The translations under genes were made by a program, and so were the position numbers. The notes beneath the pieces are model-generated. The model was not told the origin of the DNA and ran no database searches. It saw only the letters and a list, made by a program, of their open reading frames with translations. A DNA stretch of 31,187 nt from Amphimedon queenslandica (taxonomy: Eukaryota > Porifera > Demospongiae > Haplosclerida > Niphatidae), in NCBI RefSeq assembly GCF_000090795.2, contig NW_003546346.1, positions 130,697-161,883 on the forward strand, written 5' to 3'. Below are positions 1 to 11,600 of the stretch, piece by piece (position 1 is the stretch's first letter; every line of letters begins with the position of its first letter).

Positions 1-1716
1 GTGAATGCTGGGCGACATTGAAAATTTTGAAAGGATATAATATGATACGATAATTGCCCAAAAGTGAAGATATCGATATCTATTATTATTCATAAGTTAT
101 TAAGCCACACCCATTAACTTTAATATTACTAAAACGGCTAAATAAAGCTATTTCTGAGAACAATTATTAATGAAAAGTATTATATAAACCTTCTTTGGCT
201 TTATATACTTCAGCCACTTCATCTGCTTTCCAAAAAAGTATAGTTTAGTAATTTTCGAGATATTACTGCTATAGTTAATTAACCATTATTAAGGTTATGT
301 AATTGTAAAAATTATGTGAGCGTGCATGGTCATGTTATTGATATTTTCATTCGACTTTCTACGATATTGATAAGTATCAATACCGCATTATATCAAATAA
401 ATACCGTGAATTTTAATATATTGCCCAGTAATAATTTTTGTGACTTTAATTTGTGTGTATTGGATTTGATTTTGAATTTTTGATTAAGAGGGATTATTGG
501 AGATAAACTTTAGTTAATTCATGACAGTTAGGAGCATCTGTTACAGCTAAATGACATGGTAGTACATTTAAATGTACAAAGACCACTCTCTCTACTGGAT
601 CAAGCATCCAGATTTTAAAAATAAAATAATGATACTTAATAAATAATAATTAAATAATGAATAAAAAAATAAAGGGTGCACTCTTGTCAGGACAACCATA
701 CACCTTAAAATTCTATTATTTTACAGTGACAACTGAAACAACAGTTGATTTAAACGCCCATCCTACAAGGAGGTACAGTGTATATTAGAGTAGTAATAGT
801 AACTCCTACTGGTTTCTAGAATAGAAAATGTATGTTTGCAGGTCTTACTGGGTGAATAATGCATTAAATAGTTTTCCTACTAATTATTTTAGTAAATACT
901 TGCCCAATGCTATTACTTGCTCCGCATTAATAGCAACGAAAATTTCAAACTATTAATAATAATAATTAACAGTATCCTCATGCCCGATTCTGGGACCAGT
1001 ATGAGAATTTACTAAGGCAAATCTCCCAAAAACTCCTCCCATAGGTCACGTGATACATGTACATGTAGGTGGAGCATAAAATAATTGTTGTGACTAGTCA
1101 GCATTATTGAAGAATCAATATCCTATAAGTATATTCTTATTTGTATTATAAATAAATGATATCATTTTCAAATAGGTATACTTCCAAAAGAAGCCTTAAA
1201 GCCTCCTAGACTTTGTAGAGTAAAATAAACCATCAAAATATATACACTGTAAGTGGCACTCTGTCCTCAACGCATACATACATGTGCTTATTAATATCAA
1301 TCACAAATCACCGCTAAACCCTCTTCTCTACTTGGGCTGGTTAGGCAGAGGGTTTGTCAGTCTAAGCATAGTGGTCTAATGGTGGGGATTATGTACATGT
1401 AGCTGGCTAAGGGCCATAAACAGAGCTAGAGGAGGCATGTGGTAGGTGGGGCAGAGGTGGGACATGTTGGTAGTGATTTAATTCGTAGAATAGGACTGTC
1501 ACAGTGACTCCAAGGCCAGAGACATATTTTATTTAATGAAACTACTAATATTGATAGGCATATACCTGTGTACACATGCATACATGTACAATGTACTGTT
1601 ATGTACATGTACCGTACAGACATACACAAAGATACATGTGCATGCATGTGTATATAATTTGTTCAGTCTTTATACACAGTACCTCTCTCTTTTTACACCT
1701 CTCTTTTCTCTCATAG
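1..1716. other. AT-rich non-coding stretch, no gene supported
   Basis: No convincing gene is seen. A short exon-like block at about 727-772 has an AG before it and a GT after it and can be read as a 15-residue piece, but its phase does not fit the next exon at 1717, so it is not called. The word gccacaccca at 105-114, beside ttaa, recurs at other places in the window. Isolated ACATGTACATGT-type palindromes occur around 1060 and 1600. Any 5' untranslated exon or promoter of the downstream gene would lie here but cannot be located by eye. Confidence 0.5.
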
Positions 1717-3234
1717 AAATTTTGAAAGCAAAAGAAATAAAAGAAGCAATGAGTGCTAACAGAAATTCTCGAAACAAGTAATAAGCACATATAAATATAC
1801 ATGTACATATACATATATATAAATGTTAAAATGTTTGTCATTTTAAACTTTGGAGGAGGCAACTAAACTTTCCCCCTACAAATCATTCATGCACCCCTTT
1901 AATGCTTGAGGACTGAACAGCAAAATTTGCAAAATGCTTCCATGCATCCTTAAACATATACATGTACATGTATATTTATTTTTCATGTAGGAAACAATGT
2001 GAGGCTCATGGTCAAAGAACCACTGCAGGTAAAATTAGATGAACAAAAATAAACAAACAGTCCTTAATATGCAACAACAACAACATTTGGTTGCTAAGCA
2101 ATACACAAACAAAACATAATCACAAGACACATGAATACACATTACCATGCATCTCCAGCAGACATGGTGACAGCTAAACATACATTCACTACATAATGCA
2201 TTGCTCATTATTAAGTAATAATTACCACTGGTCTATTACTATTATTACAGTACTTTGGCCAAAATGTAACATAATGTACATTAATTTGTACAATTATATA
2301 TAAGACATGAATTAATATGCAATGGTGTGCATGTAGATGCCATAACACATTCATGATGGATCCATGCTTTAAACAAAGTTGCCTTTCAGCAGTAAGTGAT
2401 ACAAGCATACTACATGTACATGAAGCTTTCTATTACTATTACCATGCATTCTATAAAAATTGTCATTACACAATTATTACAGCCAAAGACAATATCATTC
2501 CTCATCTTTTAGATGATGCTATGGAAGAACTAACAATCTCTGCTGAAGGGAATCAAACAATAGATGAGCCACCAAACCTCTCATCAACACCAGCCAAACC
2601 AAGCATTGAGCTTCAAGTAGAGGACACTGGAGCAACAAGTACCACAGTCGAAGAAGATAATGTCCAGATCCTTGCACCATATCACGCCGTTAAATCTTTA
2701 CGAAGTATAGTGGTCGCTGACGAAAATGAGGCAGAATTAGATGACTCTGATGACTCTACTTCTCTCCCTGTAAATGAAGTGTTGAGAGTGGGGGATAACA
2801 TCACACAGCTTCTTCCCACTAGCAATGATATACAGGATTTCAAAGCAAATGACCCATTTCCAATACAGACCACAAGTGCCTCTAGAGCCACTGTTGCTGA
2901 TTTAATATCGGCTTCGTCTATCGATAATGATATCAGTCATAATGAGTGGGTCTTGGGAAGTAAGAAACTCCCAGAGATATCCAATAAAGAAGCATGGGTG
3001 GTGCCTAATGATTCAAGTACTGCTTATTCCAGTCATGAAGCCACTTCACTGGAAGAAGAGACAGTGCTGATTGAAGATCAGGGAGGCGGTGCTTCTTGCT
3101 TGCTGGTTCTACCATCTACTAATTGGAAGGTTCTAAGAGAGATTAAAGATGGCAAGAGTGAAATTGTGGTACTTCCTGAAAAGCCTTTTGTACCTCAAGA
3201 GGCTTCATCTGATTACTCCTCTGACACTGATTAA
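1717..3234 (+). CDS. Uncharacterised acidic, Ser/Thr-rich protein, three exons
   Basis: I do not recognise the family. Three exons join in phase: 1717-1777 (after tctctcatag; donor gtaataag), 1991-2028 (after ttcatgtag; donor gtaaaatt) and 2483-3234 (after attattacag), ending at TAA. The first ATG in exon 1 is at 1749. Starting there gives 819 nt, or 272 aa. Exon 1 is also open upstream of that ATG, so an earlier coding exon cannot be excluded. The N-terminus is basic and polar. The rest is acidic and rich in Ser, Thr, Asp and Glu (for example DDSDDSTS and the final SSDYSSDTD), as in a largely disordered protein, with a somewhat more ordered hydrophobic stretch near CLLVLPSTNWKVL about 45 residues from the end. 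No signal peptide or membrane segment is seen. The phase agreement makes a real gene likely; its function is unknown. Confidence 0.6.
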
Positions 3235-3243
3235 GAAGAACTT

Positions 3244-3420
3244 AAACTTTTTGCTGCAATAGATTATAGCTAGTGTGTCCATGTAGTGTGTGTAGTGAAC
3301 AAGTTATAGGCACTTTTTGTTAAACTTTTCTGCTGCAATAGATTATAGCCAGCTGCGTGTACATGTAGTATGTATGTGTAGTGAACAGTATTATTTCTAT
3401 TTTAGTGAAACACTTTTTGT
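3244..3420 (+). repeat. Tandem duplication just after the stop of the unknown gene
   Basis: Two imperfect copies lie head to tail, about 3244-3320 and 3322-3420. Both carry ctgcaatagattatagc, then tagtgtgtgtagtgaac or a close variant, and both end in cactttttgt. The second copy contains an extra segment. The pair lies in the probable 3' untranslated region of the gene ending at 3234. Confidence 0.65.
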
Positions 3421-5503
3421 TGTTAGTGATTTGTGGACACAACTATTAAATAAAGGAAGCTGTGAGGCAGTAGTGGGATGTGCTTAACACACCCAATACA
3501 AATAGCATTTAGCATTTTTAGGTATGTCCCACAAACACTTAACTTGTACAGAGCTTCATCAAACTTTCACTGCATGACTCAAAGAAAGGAAGAAGATATG
3601 TAATAGCTACAGTACATTTGGAATCTCAGCACACCATCAAGCCCAGGAGAGAAAGGTAGCAGGGCAGTTTGACAGTCAGTACAAGCACACACACATGTAC
3701 ATTGTATCACCTTGAGAGACACCTACTGTTGTTCTAACTGACTCTAAAAATGAATTATAGCTAGGCTACCTTAAAACCTCAGATGAAAGCACAGAACAAT
3801 CTGTATCAACAAAGGCAGTCAACTAAATGGATTTAATTATGACAACCTGTCTGAGGTTGTTTGTAGTGTCATATGGAGTATTGCTATAAAGAACCTAATA
3901 AGAGAGTACTGACTCATCTGAGATACAAGAGTCTACTATGAATTGGCTACAATGTAACTTAAGCTAATTTCATTTTAAAATGTTTTTCTTGGGCCCTAAT
4001 CTAACCTCACTTCATTTATCCTGGAATGTATTTACAAGTACATATGTACATGTACATGCATACCTACACACTATAGCGGGGACGAAGCTCTTAAAGGTTC
4101 GAAGCTTCGTTCAAAGTCAAGTGCTGCCATTGGAAGAAGAAAAAGCTTCATTATTAGTAGTTATTAATAGTTAATGTGGTCAAGATAGTCTACCTAGACT
4201 ACAAGTTTATATAGTTGGCTGAACTATGACTTTGACAGTACAAACAGAGGTGGGGTGATAATTTTTGCTTGTACAATGAAACTTCAAAGGCTTCGAATTT
4301 TTTATTTGAAGGTTGCCAAGTGACCTTTATCCCAGGCTCCCAGCCCTACTGCACACACTTAAATTGATTCTAAGCATTGACAAAGTCATGGGCATACACA
4401 AAACAAGACAGAGAACAATCAGTAATTAAGGGCAGCACACATTCTATAGGATTCGAGATCAATTTAGTGCTGATATAAATCCAGTCTCAAGGACTGAGTC
4501 AATGCTGTGCTTTTTTGAAGCATTGATTGAACTTTACATTACTTCACAAATACAGGTGCATAAACATATGTAAGATATACTTTAATATTATTGCTAATAA
4601 TAACAATTAATCTAATTATATTCATTTATGCTTGTGCAATGACTAGGCAAGCTGATGTCATACCCCCAACAGCATTTTACACAACAGCACACAGAAAACA
4701 TGTTGCATGCTCAATTGACAGTATTGTATCATTTTTACAGAACAAATTTAGTACAGTGTAGGTTGTGCATTAGACTGTGTTAGCAGTGGAGCCATAATTA
4801 CGCTTTGATACTGACAGACTAAAAATTAAAGTATGCGTGTACAATGTACATGTATGTGCTGCATACACTGACACTACATAATCAATTTAAAAGACTTAAC
4901 ATTTACATGTACATGTAATTAAATTCAGTTAAATTTCCTTGTCATCAGTGAGTGTACATGCCATAAAAATTACATGTACATGTACAATACTAAATCAAAA
5001 CTCACAATTGCATCTTCAGTCATCATGCAATGAGTACTACATGTAGCTTGCATCACTTCAATAAAAGGAAGAGAGAACCTGACCAGTGAGCAATATACTG
5101 TTCCTGTGACTGTTAGTTCAGTGAGAGAGATCATGGATCTGATAATGATCACAGACTACAATCTGTCTACAATAATGACACCATTATATAAGTGACAGTC
5201 ACCTGATGCCCACATGATGACCTTCAGACTCTTCCTAGCAGCTTGCATGCAGTTCAGTCAACTTGAGTACACCTACATCAATAATCAAATTAAAGGTAGG
5301 ACTATAAAGCATATATTATACCTGTAGGGGAACCATTCCTTTATAATCAATATAGAATGACTCAGAACAATAACTGTTAATGCTACATTGAAACAATACA
5401 ATGGCATTATTCATTTCATTATTCATAGCCAATAATATGCACTGTATGTACATGTACACCTATCCATGCCAAAATTATTAAAAAATTCTAATATAATAAT
5501 ATA
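3421..5503. other. Intergenic DNA with one weak exon candidate
   Basis: Mostly AT-rich DNA with several ACATGTACATGT palindromes (about 4047, 4905, 4973). The one stretch that looks protein-like on the + strand runs from 5034 to 5324. It has two open blocks (5034-5192 and 5196-5324) in the same frame, separated by a single TGA at 5193, and includes VREIMDLIMITDYNLST and MMTFRLFLAACMQFSQLEY. No family is recognised and no clear splice sites remove the stop, so it is not called as a gene. Confidence 0.4.
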
Positions 5504-5716
5504 ATGGCCAAAAGTCAAAAGACAACTTTTCAAAAAGGCCAGAAACAAGTAACACCAACACCAGAATTAAGAAAAGAAGGTGACTATCAACCACACCAAG
5601 GCAATGTCGACCCATCTAATGGAAGAGCCAGTAAATACAAGCCTAATGCTAACATTATATATAAGACAGGGTCAGGGCCTGGACCACCTAGTATAAAATT
5701 AACCTCGAATACCTAA
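5504..5716 (+). pseudogene. Truncated tandem paralogue of the gene at 6014-6919
   Basis: A 70-residue open frame (MAKSQKTTFQKGQKQVTPTP at its start) aligns with the N-terminus of the protein encoded 300 bp downstream. Shared pieces are PELRK, QGN followed by PSNG, KP with a nearby NI, and SGPGPP. After the stop at 5716 the DNA still resembles the Pro-rich part of the intact copy (caacacctacact near 5739, then acccgaatcaactaat) but is broken by stops and by a short duplication of attattagaatcaacta around 5782-5810. It therefore looks like a tandem duplicate that lost its C-terminal part. A short expressed protein cannot be ruled out, because the remaining frame is clean from its ATG. Confidence 0.6.
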
Positions 5717-6013
5717 AAATTGATGTCCTGAATCAACACCTACACTTCAATGTCTAAAGTCTTACCCGAACTACCCGAATCAACTAATTATTAGAATCAA
5801 CTAATTATTAGAATCAGCTAATTGGACTAGTATGTACATGTACATGTATGTGTATCGCTGTTTTATAGTCAAATGAAGAGAGAATTACATGACATTTTTT
5901 GTCATTGTTTACTCTGATAATAATCATTTGTAGCTATGACAACCATTATTCATTGATTTTTCTAATAATTAATAGCCACACCCAAAGAATAACATCCTCA
6001 AAAAAATAAAAAT

Positions 6014-6919
6014 ATGGCGACAGAGTACCAGGAAACAGAGCTTCAAAGACAAAAAACAGAAAATATTCGAAAAGATCAAGTAACACAAAGACCAGAATTA
6101 AGAAAAGATGATGTCTATAAGCCATACCAAGGCAACATAAACCCATCTAATGGAATAGCCAGTCAGCCTAAGCCTAGTAACAACATTGTACATGATACCA
6201 GAGTGTCAGAGTCAGGACCTGGACCACCCGGTTCTACTAAATTAGTACCTGGAACAACTAAACCAACACCTACACTTCCAGGACAAGTGCCTGAACTCTC
6301 TCCTAAACTGCCCCAATCACTCACAGAACCAGAGCCTAAACTTCATGAATCAGGATCTCAAGGGATAAAATCCCTGCCTACAATCCAAAAACCAGGAACT
6401 AAACCTCATCTTGAATCACCACCAACACTCCTGGAATCACACTTTGAGCCAATCGAATCAACACCTACACTCCCGAAATCAGAAATTAAAACTCCCAAAT
6501 CACCACCTACACTCCCAGAATCAGAGCCAGAACTGATAGAATCAGCTAAAATACATTACTTAGAAAACAAAACGTTCAACATCAAACCAGCAATTCCATC
6601 ATGGGACAGTTACCAGACACAAAGATGCTACAGCAGTCCTCATTCATTTAGTCCTTATTACATGAGAAGAATTAACAACAATACAGTCAATGCAGTGAAC
6701 CCAGAGTATCTAACTACAGCCAGTCAGACTATAAGTCAGTCATATCTGGGTGGTAAAAGTGTATCCAATGCTCAAAGCAACAAAAACTGCATTGTGTATA
6801 AATCACGCTCGCTTTTAGAATCAGGAGAACGCTTCCCAGAAAAACTTGTCACAATAAGCTACCGAAGCTTTAAAACACAAGATGTTGACATTGATGATGC
6901 CACTACCAATACTGAATGA
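6014..6919 (+). CDS. Uncharacterised intronless Pro-rich protein, 301 aa
   Basis: A single uninterrupted frame runs from ATG at 6014 to TGA at 6917-6919. Residues 1-75 are polar and charged, with the segment that is duplicated upstream (PELRKDDVYKPYQGN...PSNG...SGPGPP). Residues about 80-180 form a low-complexity Pro/Glu/Ser region with repeated variants of 'TPTLP-S-E' and 'PPTLPESEPELIES'. The C-terminal about 120 residues are less repetitive (WDSYQTQRCYSSPHSFSPYY and later tyrosine-rich pieces). No signal peptide, membrane segment or coiled coil is seen. I do not recognise the family. The conserved frame and a paralogue next to it support a real gene. It may be lineage-restricted. Confidence 0.65.
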   Translation: MATEYQETELQRQKTENIRKDQVTQRPELRKDDVYKPYQGNINPSNGIASQPKPSNNIVHDTRVSESGPGPPGSTKLVPGTTKPTPTLPGQVPELSPKLPQSLTEPEPKLHESGSQGIKSLPTIQKPGTKPHLESPPTLLESHFEPIESTPTLPKSEIKTPKSPPTLPESEPELIESAKIHYLENKTFNIKPAIPSWDSYQTQRCYSSPHSFSPYYMRRINNNTVNAVNPEYLTTASQTISQSYLGGKSVSNAQSNKNCIVYKSRSLLESGERFPEKLVTISYRSFKTQDVDIDDATTNTE

Positions 6920-8677
6920 TAAAGATGTACATGTACACATTAACCATAGCTCGTACAAAACTACATAGTACAATCACATACAGGTGCATAAAGCATTTTA
7001 ACTTAACTAACCTCATGTACATGTACATGTAGATGTACTCGATTAGCTACTTGTTTGCAACTGTTTATCACTAATCTTAAATACATGTACATGTAGCATC
7101 TATTAATTGTATAAATGATTATATTTAATGTAGTAAGTGTACATATTATACATGTACATGCACATGTAATAATTGATAAATCTCGTAAACTGTTTTTTCT
7201 TTTTAGTTAATCATTTCTATACAGCTGTTTAAATTTTCTGTTTATTTACTCTTTGTCAAAATTTTTGATAATTTACCCATTAAATCTTTCAATTAGTTAA
7301 TATTAAAACAAAATGATACTGAAACCATGCAGCGAAGAAACTTGATACTATTGCTGATCAGCTTAATACATGTACATGTACAAATAAACAAAGTAACCTA
7401 AAATATTCATTTAAGAAGTACAGTACTTATAAAAAAATCTTACACATGCATGAACAGTGTACATGCATGCCTAGTGTAATGTGGTGACTTAATTGTGGTT
7501 TTGAATGCTGACACAGTAAAACCAAAAATTTAATTTCTTTCATAATTCCTCAGAAACATACAATTTTCAAAAATATTTATCCACAAAAATAATTATATGC
7601 TGCATAAATATACATTTGCGGATGTAGAGGAGTACACAAAAACATATTGCACATGTACATGTAAATGAGCGTAAATGTACGTGTAATTATAACTGCTACT
7701 GTGCTACAATAAATGTCAGTTAGAAAATAATGGACAAATTGCATGGACATACTTTTATAATTCCTTCAATTTTTTCATTCTTGCAATGGACTTGTACTGT
7801 GCCAGAGCCACATCACCTTTTAACTAATAATTCCATAGATAAGTTAATATTGCTCTTGATATTGCTACAAAAAAAAACAATAAAACTCATTTCTAAAATT
7901 AGTATACACAATATAACCACAATAATAATCACAAAATAAAAACACCAATAATAGTTTACTAATAGCTTACTAAAGCTGAAGCTTCTGATAACAATTATAT
8001 ACTGGGTGATGCCCTTTGTTACAGCCATATGGTTAGTTTTAATAAACCACACCTACACAGGAAGTCTGTCAGACTGTCTTGTTACTCATCTATGAGCTCT
8101 TACAACATGTACAATCATCAAGAGAATATCTGGTAAAGTCAAGTGGCTACAAAAATACAAAATGCAAGTGGCATTTAAATGCACTTGTTTTACATGTAAC
8201 TAACTTTTGTTTTAACTTAACTTGGTCATCTGGTAAAGTGCATGACTAGATCTATTACATATATATTTAGGCAAAAAGAAAGTGACAATAAATGTATTTA
8301 TTTGTTCTTAATCTTACTTAATTTGGTTATTTTATTATGCATGACCATTTGTGATTCCGTTGTTTGTACAGGCAGAACAGCCACAGTGTATTTATAAAGT
8401 AATACTGTATAATGATTATGAATCATATCCAAACAGAATTAATGATGCCGGCATCTGCAAATGTATAGAGCTGCCACAATGATGCTTGAAATAAAGTCTA
8501 AAATAAACAACAAGCAAGTCCATACTAGTGAACATTGCCGGCACATCATGCAAGTATAAAGTAGAGCGCACTGTTCTTAAATTCAAGTTGAATCACTTAT
8601 TTGAATTTGATGGAAGAGTAAAACTACATGTAGCTGCAAGAGTTGATAAATGTGAAGTCAATAAGTGTGTAAGTCAG
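6920..8677. other. Intergenic DNA between convergent genes
   Basis: AT-rich sequence with many ACATGTACATGT palindromes (7018-7032, 7083-7096, around 7150 and 7371). No gene is supported. It must hold the 3' end of the gene ending at 6919 and the 3' untranslated region of TCHP, whose stop codon lies at 8678 on the minus strand. Confidence 0.5.
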
Positions 8678-11600
8678 TCAATAATGATAGTACCAATCAG
8701 TTGAGTGACCAGTTAGAGGACGAGGAGAATAATAAGAGTCTACTGGATACTGCTGGTAGCCATGATTGTATCTTGATGTTAACATGTCCACCTCTTCCTT
8801 TACTCTCATGTCATATTCTTCATCCAGTAACCTGTAAGAGTGAAGATTTATGTACATTCAATCTAAGAGTCTTCTCTCAATTGTTGCTGCTGTCATTCTC
8901 TAGTGGGAATACTATATACATGTAGGTATGGCTGAGCTTATGGGTGTAGCTATCAATCATACGTGTACATGCAATGTAACTTCATGTACAGATCACAATG
9001 ACACATGCATGTGGACTGGAGCCTCTATACAAGAAAATACATGTACATGCAACAATAGGCAGCATGTGTATAGCTCCCAATTTCTGTTGCTCAGAAATTC
9101 CATGAAAATTCTAGTCTTGTTGCAATTACAGTTTGTCATTCATCATTTTTCATGATTTTTGTACATTTAAATTTGCATACTCAATGGAAAACTACAAATG
9201 AACTTGCAAACAATGTCTTGAAAATTAAATTAATGCCATGATACCACAAGTGTAGAAATTATCAAGGTAATAAATTTTTGGGGTTATTTGCTAGTTGCTT
9301 TATTTTGTAAATTTCGCGGATAATCATGGAAGGCATCATTAGTGAGGTCACGGGATGCAATAATTGTTGCATGTGGGCTCTCCTCATTTTCTACTTTGCT
9401 TCTCTGCATCTTTAGCAACACCAGCTGCTTGTAATTTCTCCTTGGGTTTGTCTTCTTTCACTATCTTGTCCTCATTTTTGTCCACATGCTTGAAGACCTT
9501 GTACAGTGCCATTTTATTAATTGGATGTGTGGTATGTGTTCCATTCATAAAGAGTTAAAATATTAATTTTCGCGGTTAGCTGGTACCCACAAAAACAGCA
9601 AAAATTAATACACCTCGAAAATTTCTACACTTACAGTATGACAATTTTTGACAGGCAAAATTTAAAGCTACATGACGTACATGTACATGGTTTTTAATTT
9701 ACTGTCACTATACATTCATACACTAGCATACATTACTGTATGTGTCACTCACCTTTCTTTCTCCTTTTCTCTTTCTTTTAGTATTTCAGTATACTCTGTA
9801 GCTCTCTGTTTATCAAGTATCTATGGAGAAAGAAAAAGTGAATAAATAATGAAAATGTTCCTCATTTTCACAGTTTACAAGTACGTGTACTTTCACTTTT
9901 GGCAGCCAATCACCAAAACTTAGCAATTTGCCAAATTTAACTCCCTCTAAAATTTCCCTCTATACTGTAGTCTATTGAAGGGATTTCTTAAGTAAATTTT
10001 ATTGCAATATCTATGGCCCAAACAAGTTACATGTACTTACATGTACATGTACGTACATTACATGTACATGCATGTACATTACGTACATGTAACGCTCATT
10101 CATGCATGCAGCCATGCCAGAACCTGGCAATAGTTTTATTGTGGTTAGAAAAATGCCAATCAGTGTGCCAAAAATGTATGTTGTACTACATGTACATATA
10201 AGCAGCAGAGGCAAGGCTAATAAGGTACATGTATGTCTACTTAATCCACCCTACATGCTAAGCAAAGCATCAGAAAATAAAAAAGTTTAAAATCCTTGAA
10301 CATAATGTACAACATCATATTTTATTTGGGCAAAATATTCATTAATTTCATTGTGGTATGCCTACGTGTACATGCAATTAAATTATGATTACCATATGAG
10401 TCTTAATTTTCAAGGTGCATTAAATTTTGTTATTTTCGTGCCCACCTTAAATCCACAAAATTTAAACCACCTTTAATACCATTCTATTGTGTGTAGACTA
10501 TGGCCAGAACACAAAAATTAGCTCATACGAATATTAACTTTTGAGCACATTTCATTGAAAACACGAAATTTTAAACACTCCAAAATTTGAACGCATACGG
10601 TATCATAAAATTCTTAAAGTAGTGAAAAATAAAATGACAATTAAGATTATACCCAAGGCACTATAAGACCATGCAGTCAAGAAAATCAGTGGACAGCATC
10701 AAAGAAAGGTCATTTTTACTAAAAACTACTAGGCAATCAGTTCATAAAAACTTATTGCAATGATAATGGTGGATACAGTAGAGTGTACCTGAGACTGAAG
10801 ATCTTCATTAAGTTTCTTTTGCTGGTCATGTTTCCTTTTCTCTTCTCTAGCTGTAAGTAGATTCCCTTCTTCAATCTTCTTCAAAAGTTCTTCTCTTCTT
10901 TCAATATTTTCTAGCTGCTCTCTCTTTATCCCAGCTATCTTCTCTTCAAGCTGTTGCTGTCTTCCTTCAATAACTTCAGCCATTAGAGCTTCCCTTGCCC
11001 TCCTTTCTCTGCTCCATTCAGCTTCTCTATGTGACCATTGTCTCTCTGCTTCTTCTCTGCAGCAAAAATATACACATGACACAATTTGGCAGAAAAATAT
11101 AGTTCTACATGCAGTCAGAATAAGAATCATCAATACACTCAAACAGCTCCTGTAACAGTTTAGCTAGCTTACTGCACAAAAGCTACTTGTATATGGCCCA
11201 GCCTTACATTAAAGTTATAGTGGCCCAGCCTTACAATTTAAGACCAATAATTATTATTAAAAGCATGATGCATTGCAACATGTACATTTATTTTATCTAA
11301 ATTCTTTAAACTTCCATACATTTTTATATATACACAGTATGTATGAGAATAAACTCCTACAGAATGCTTTTACCTATACAAATCGTCTAGATCTTTCTCT
11401 CGCTGTCTCTCCAGTTCTAGTTGCTGTCTCATAATGTCCCTCATCTCTTGAGTATCCAGTCTTTGCTTTTCTTTCTTCTTCTCCTCATTCTCTTTCCTTT
11501 CATTCTCTTCCGCTGCTAGTCTTTCGAGTATTTCAATATCTAATCTCTAAAAATAATTTTTATGATGATAATTACAAATTGCTGCTTATAATTGTACCAC

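Noticed and set aside
5946..6146. Minus-strand Phe/Leu-rich frame
   Set aside because: Antisense to the intact + strand gene starting at 6014; composition typical of a shadow frame.
8508..8700. + strand frame with CKYKVERTVLKFKL and VKLHVAARVDKCEVNKC, vaguely like the end of a ZP domain
   Set aside because: It overlaps the TCHP 3' region, key ZP cysteines do not line up, and joining it to the neighbouring open block (8371-8480) needs a frame change. Probably chance.
8665..8925. + strand open frame over the TCHP end
   Set aside because: It is the antisense shadow of TCHP exon 14, whose minus-strand reading fits the splice phase and family.
8928..9155. Short + strand Cys/Thr-rich frame
   Set aside because: The Cys-Thr-Cys pattern is created by the tgtacatg repeats; there is no splice or homology support.
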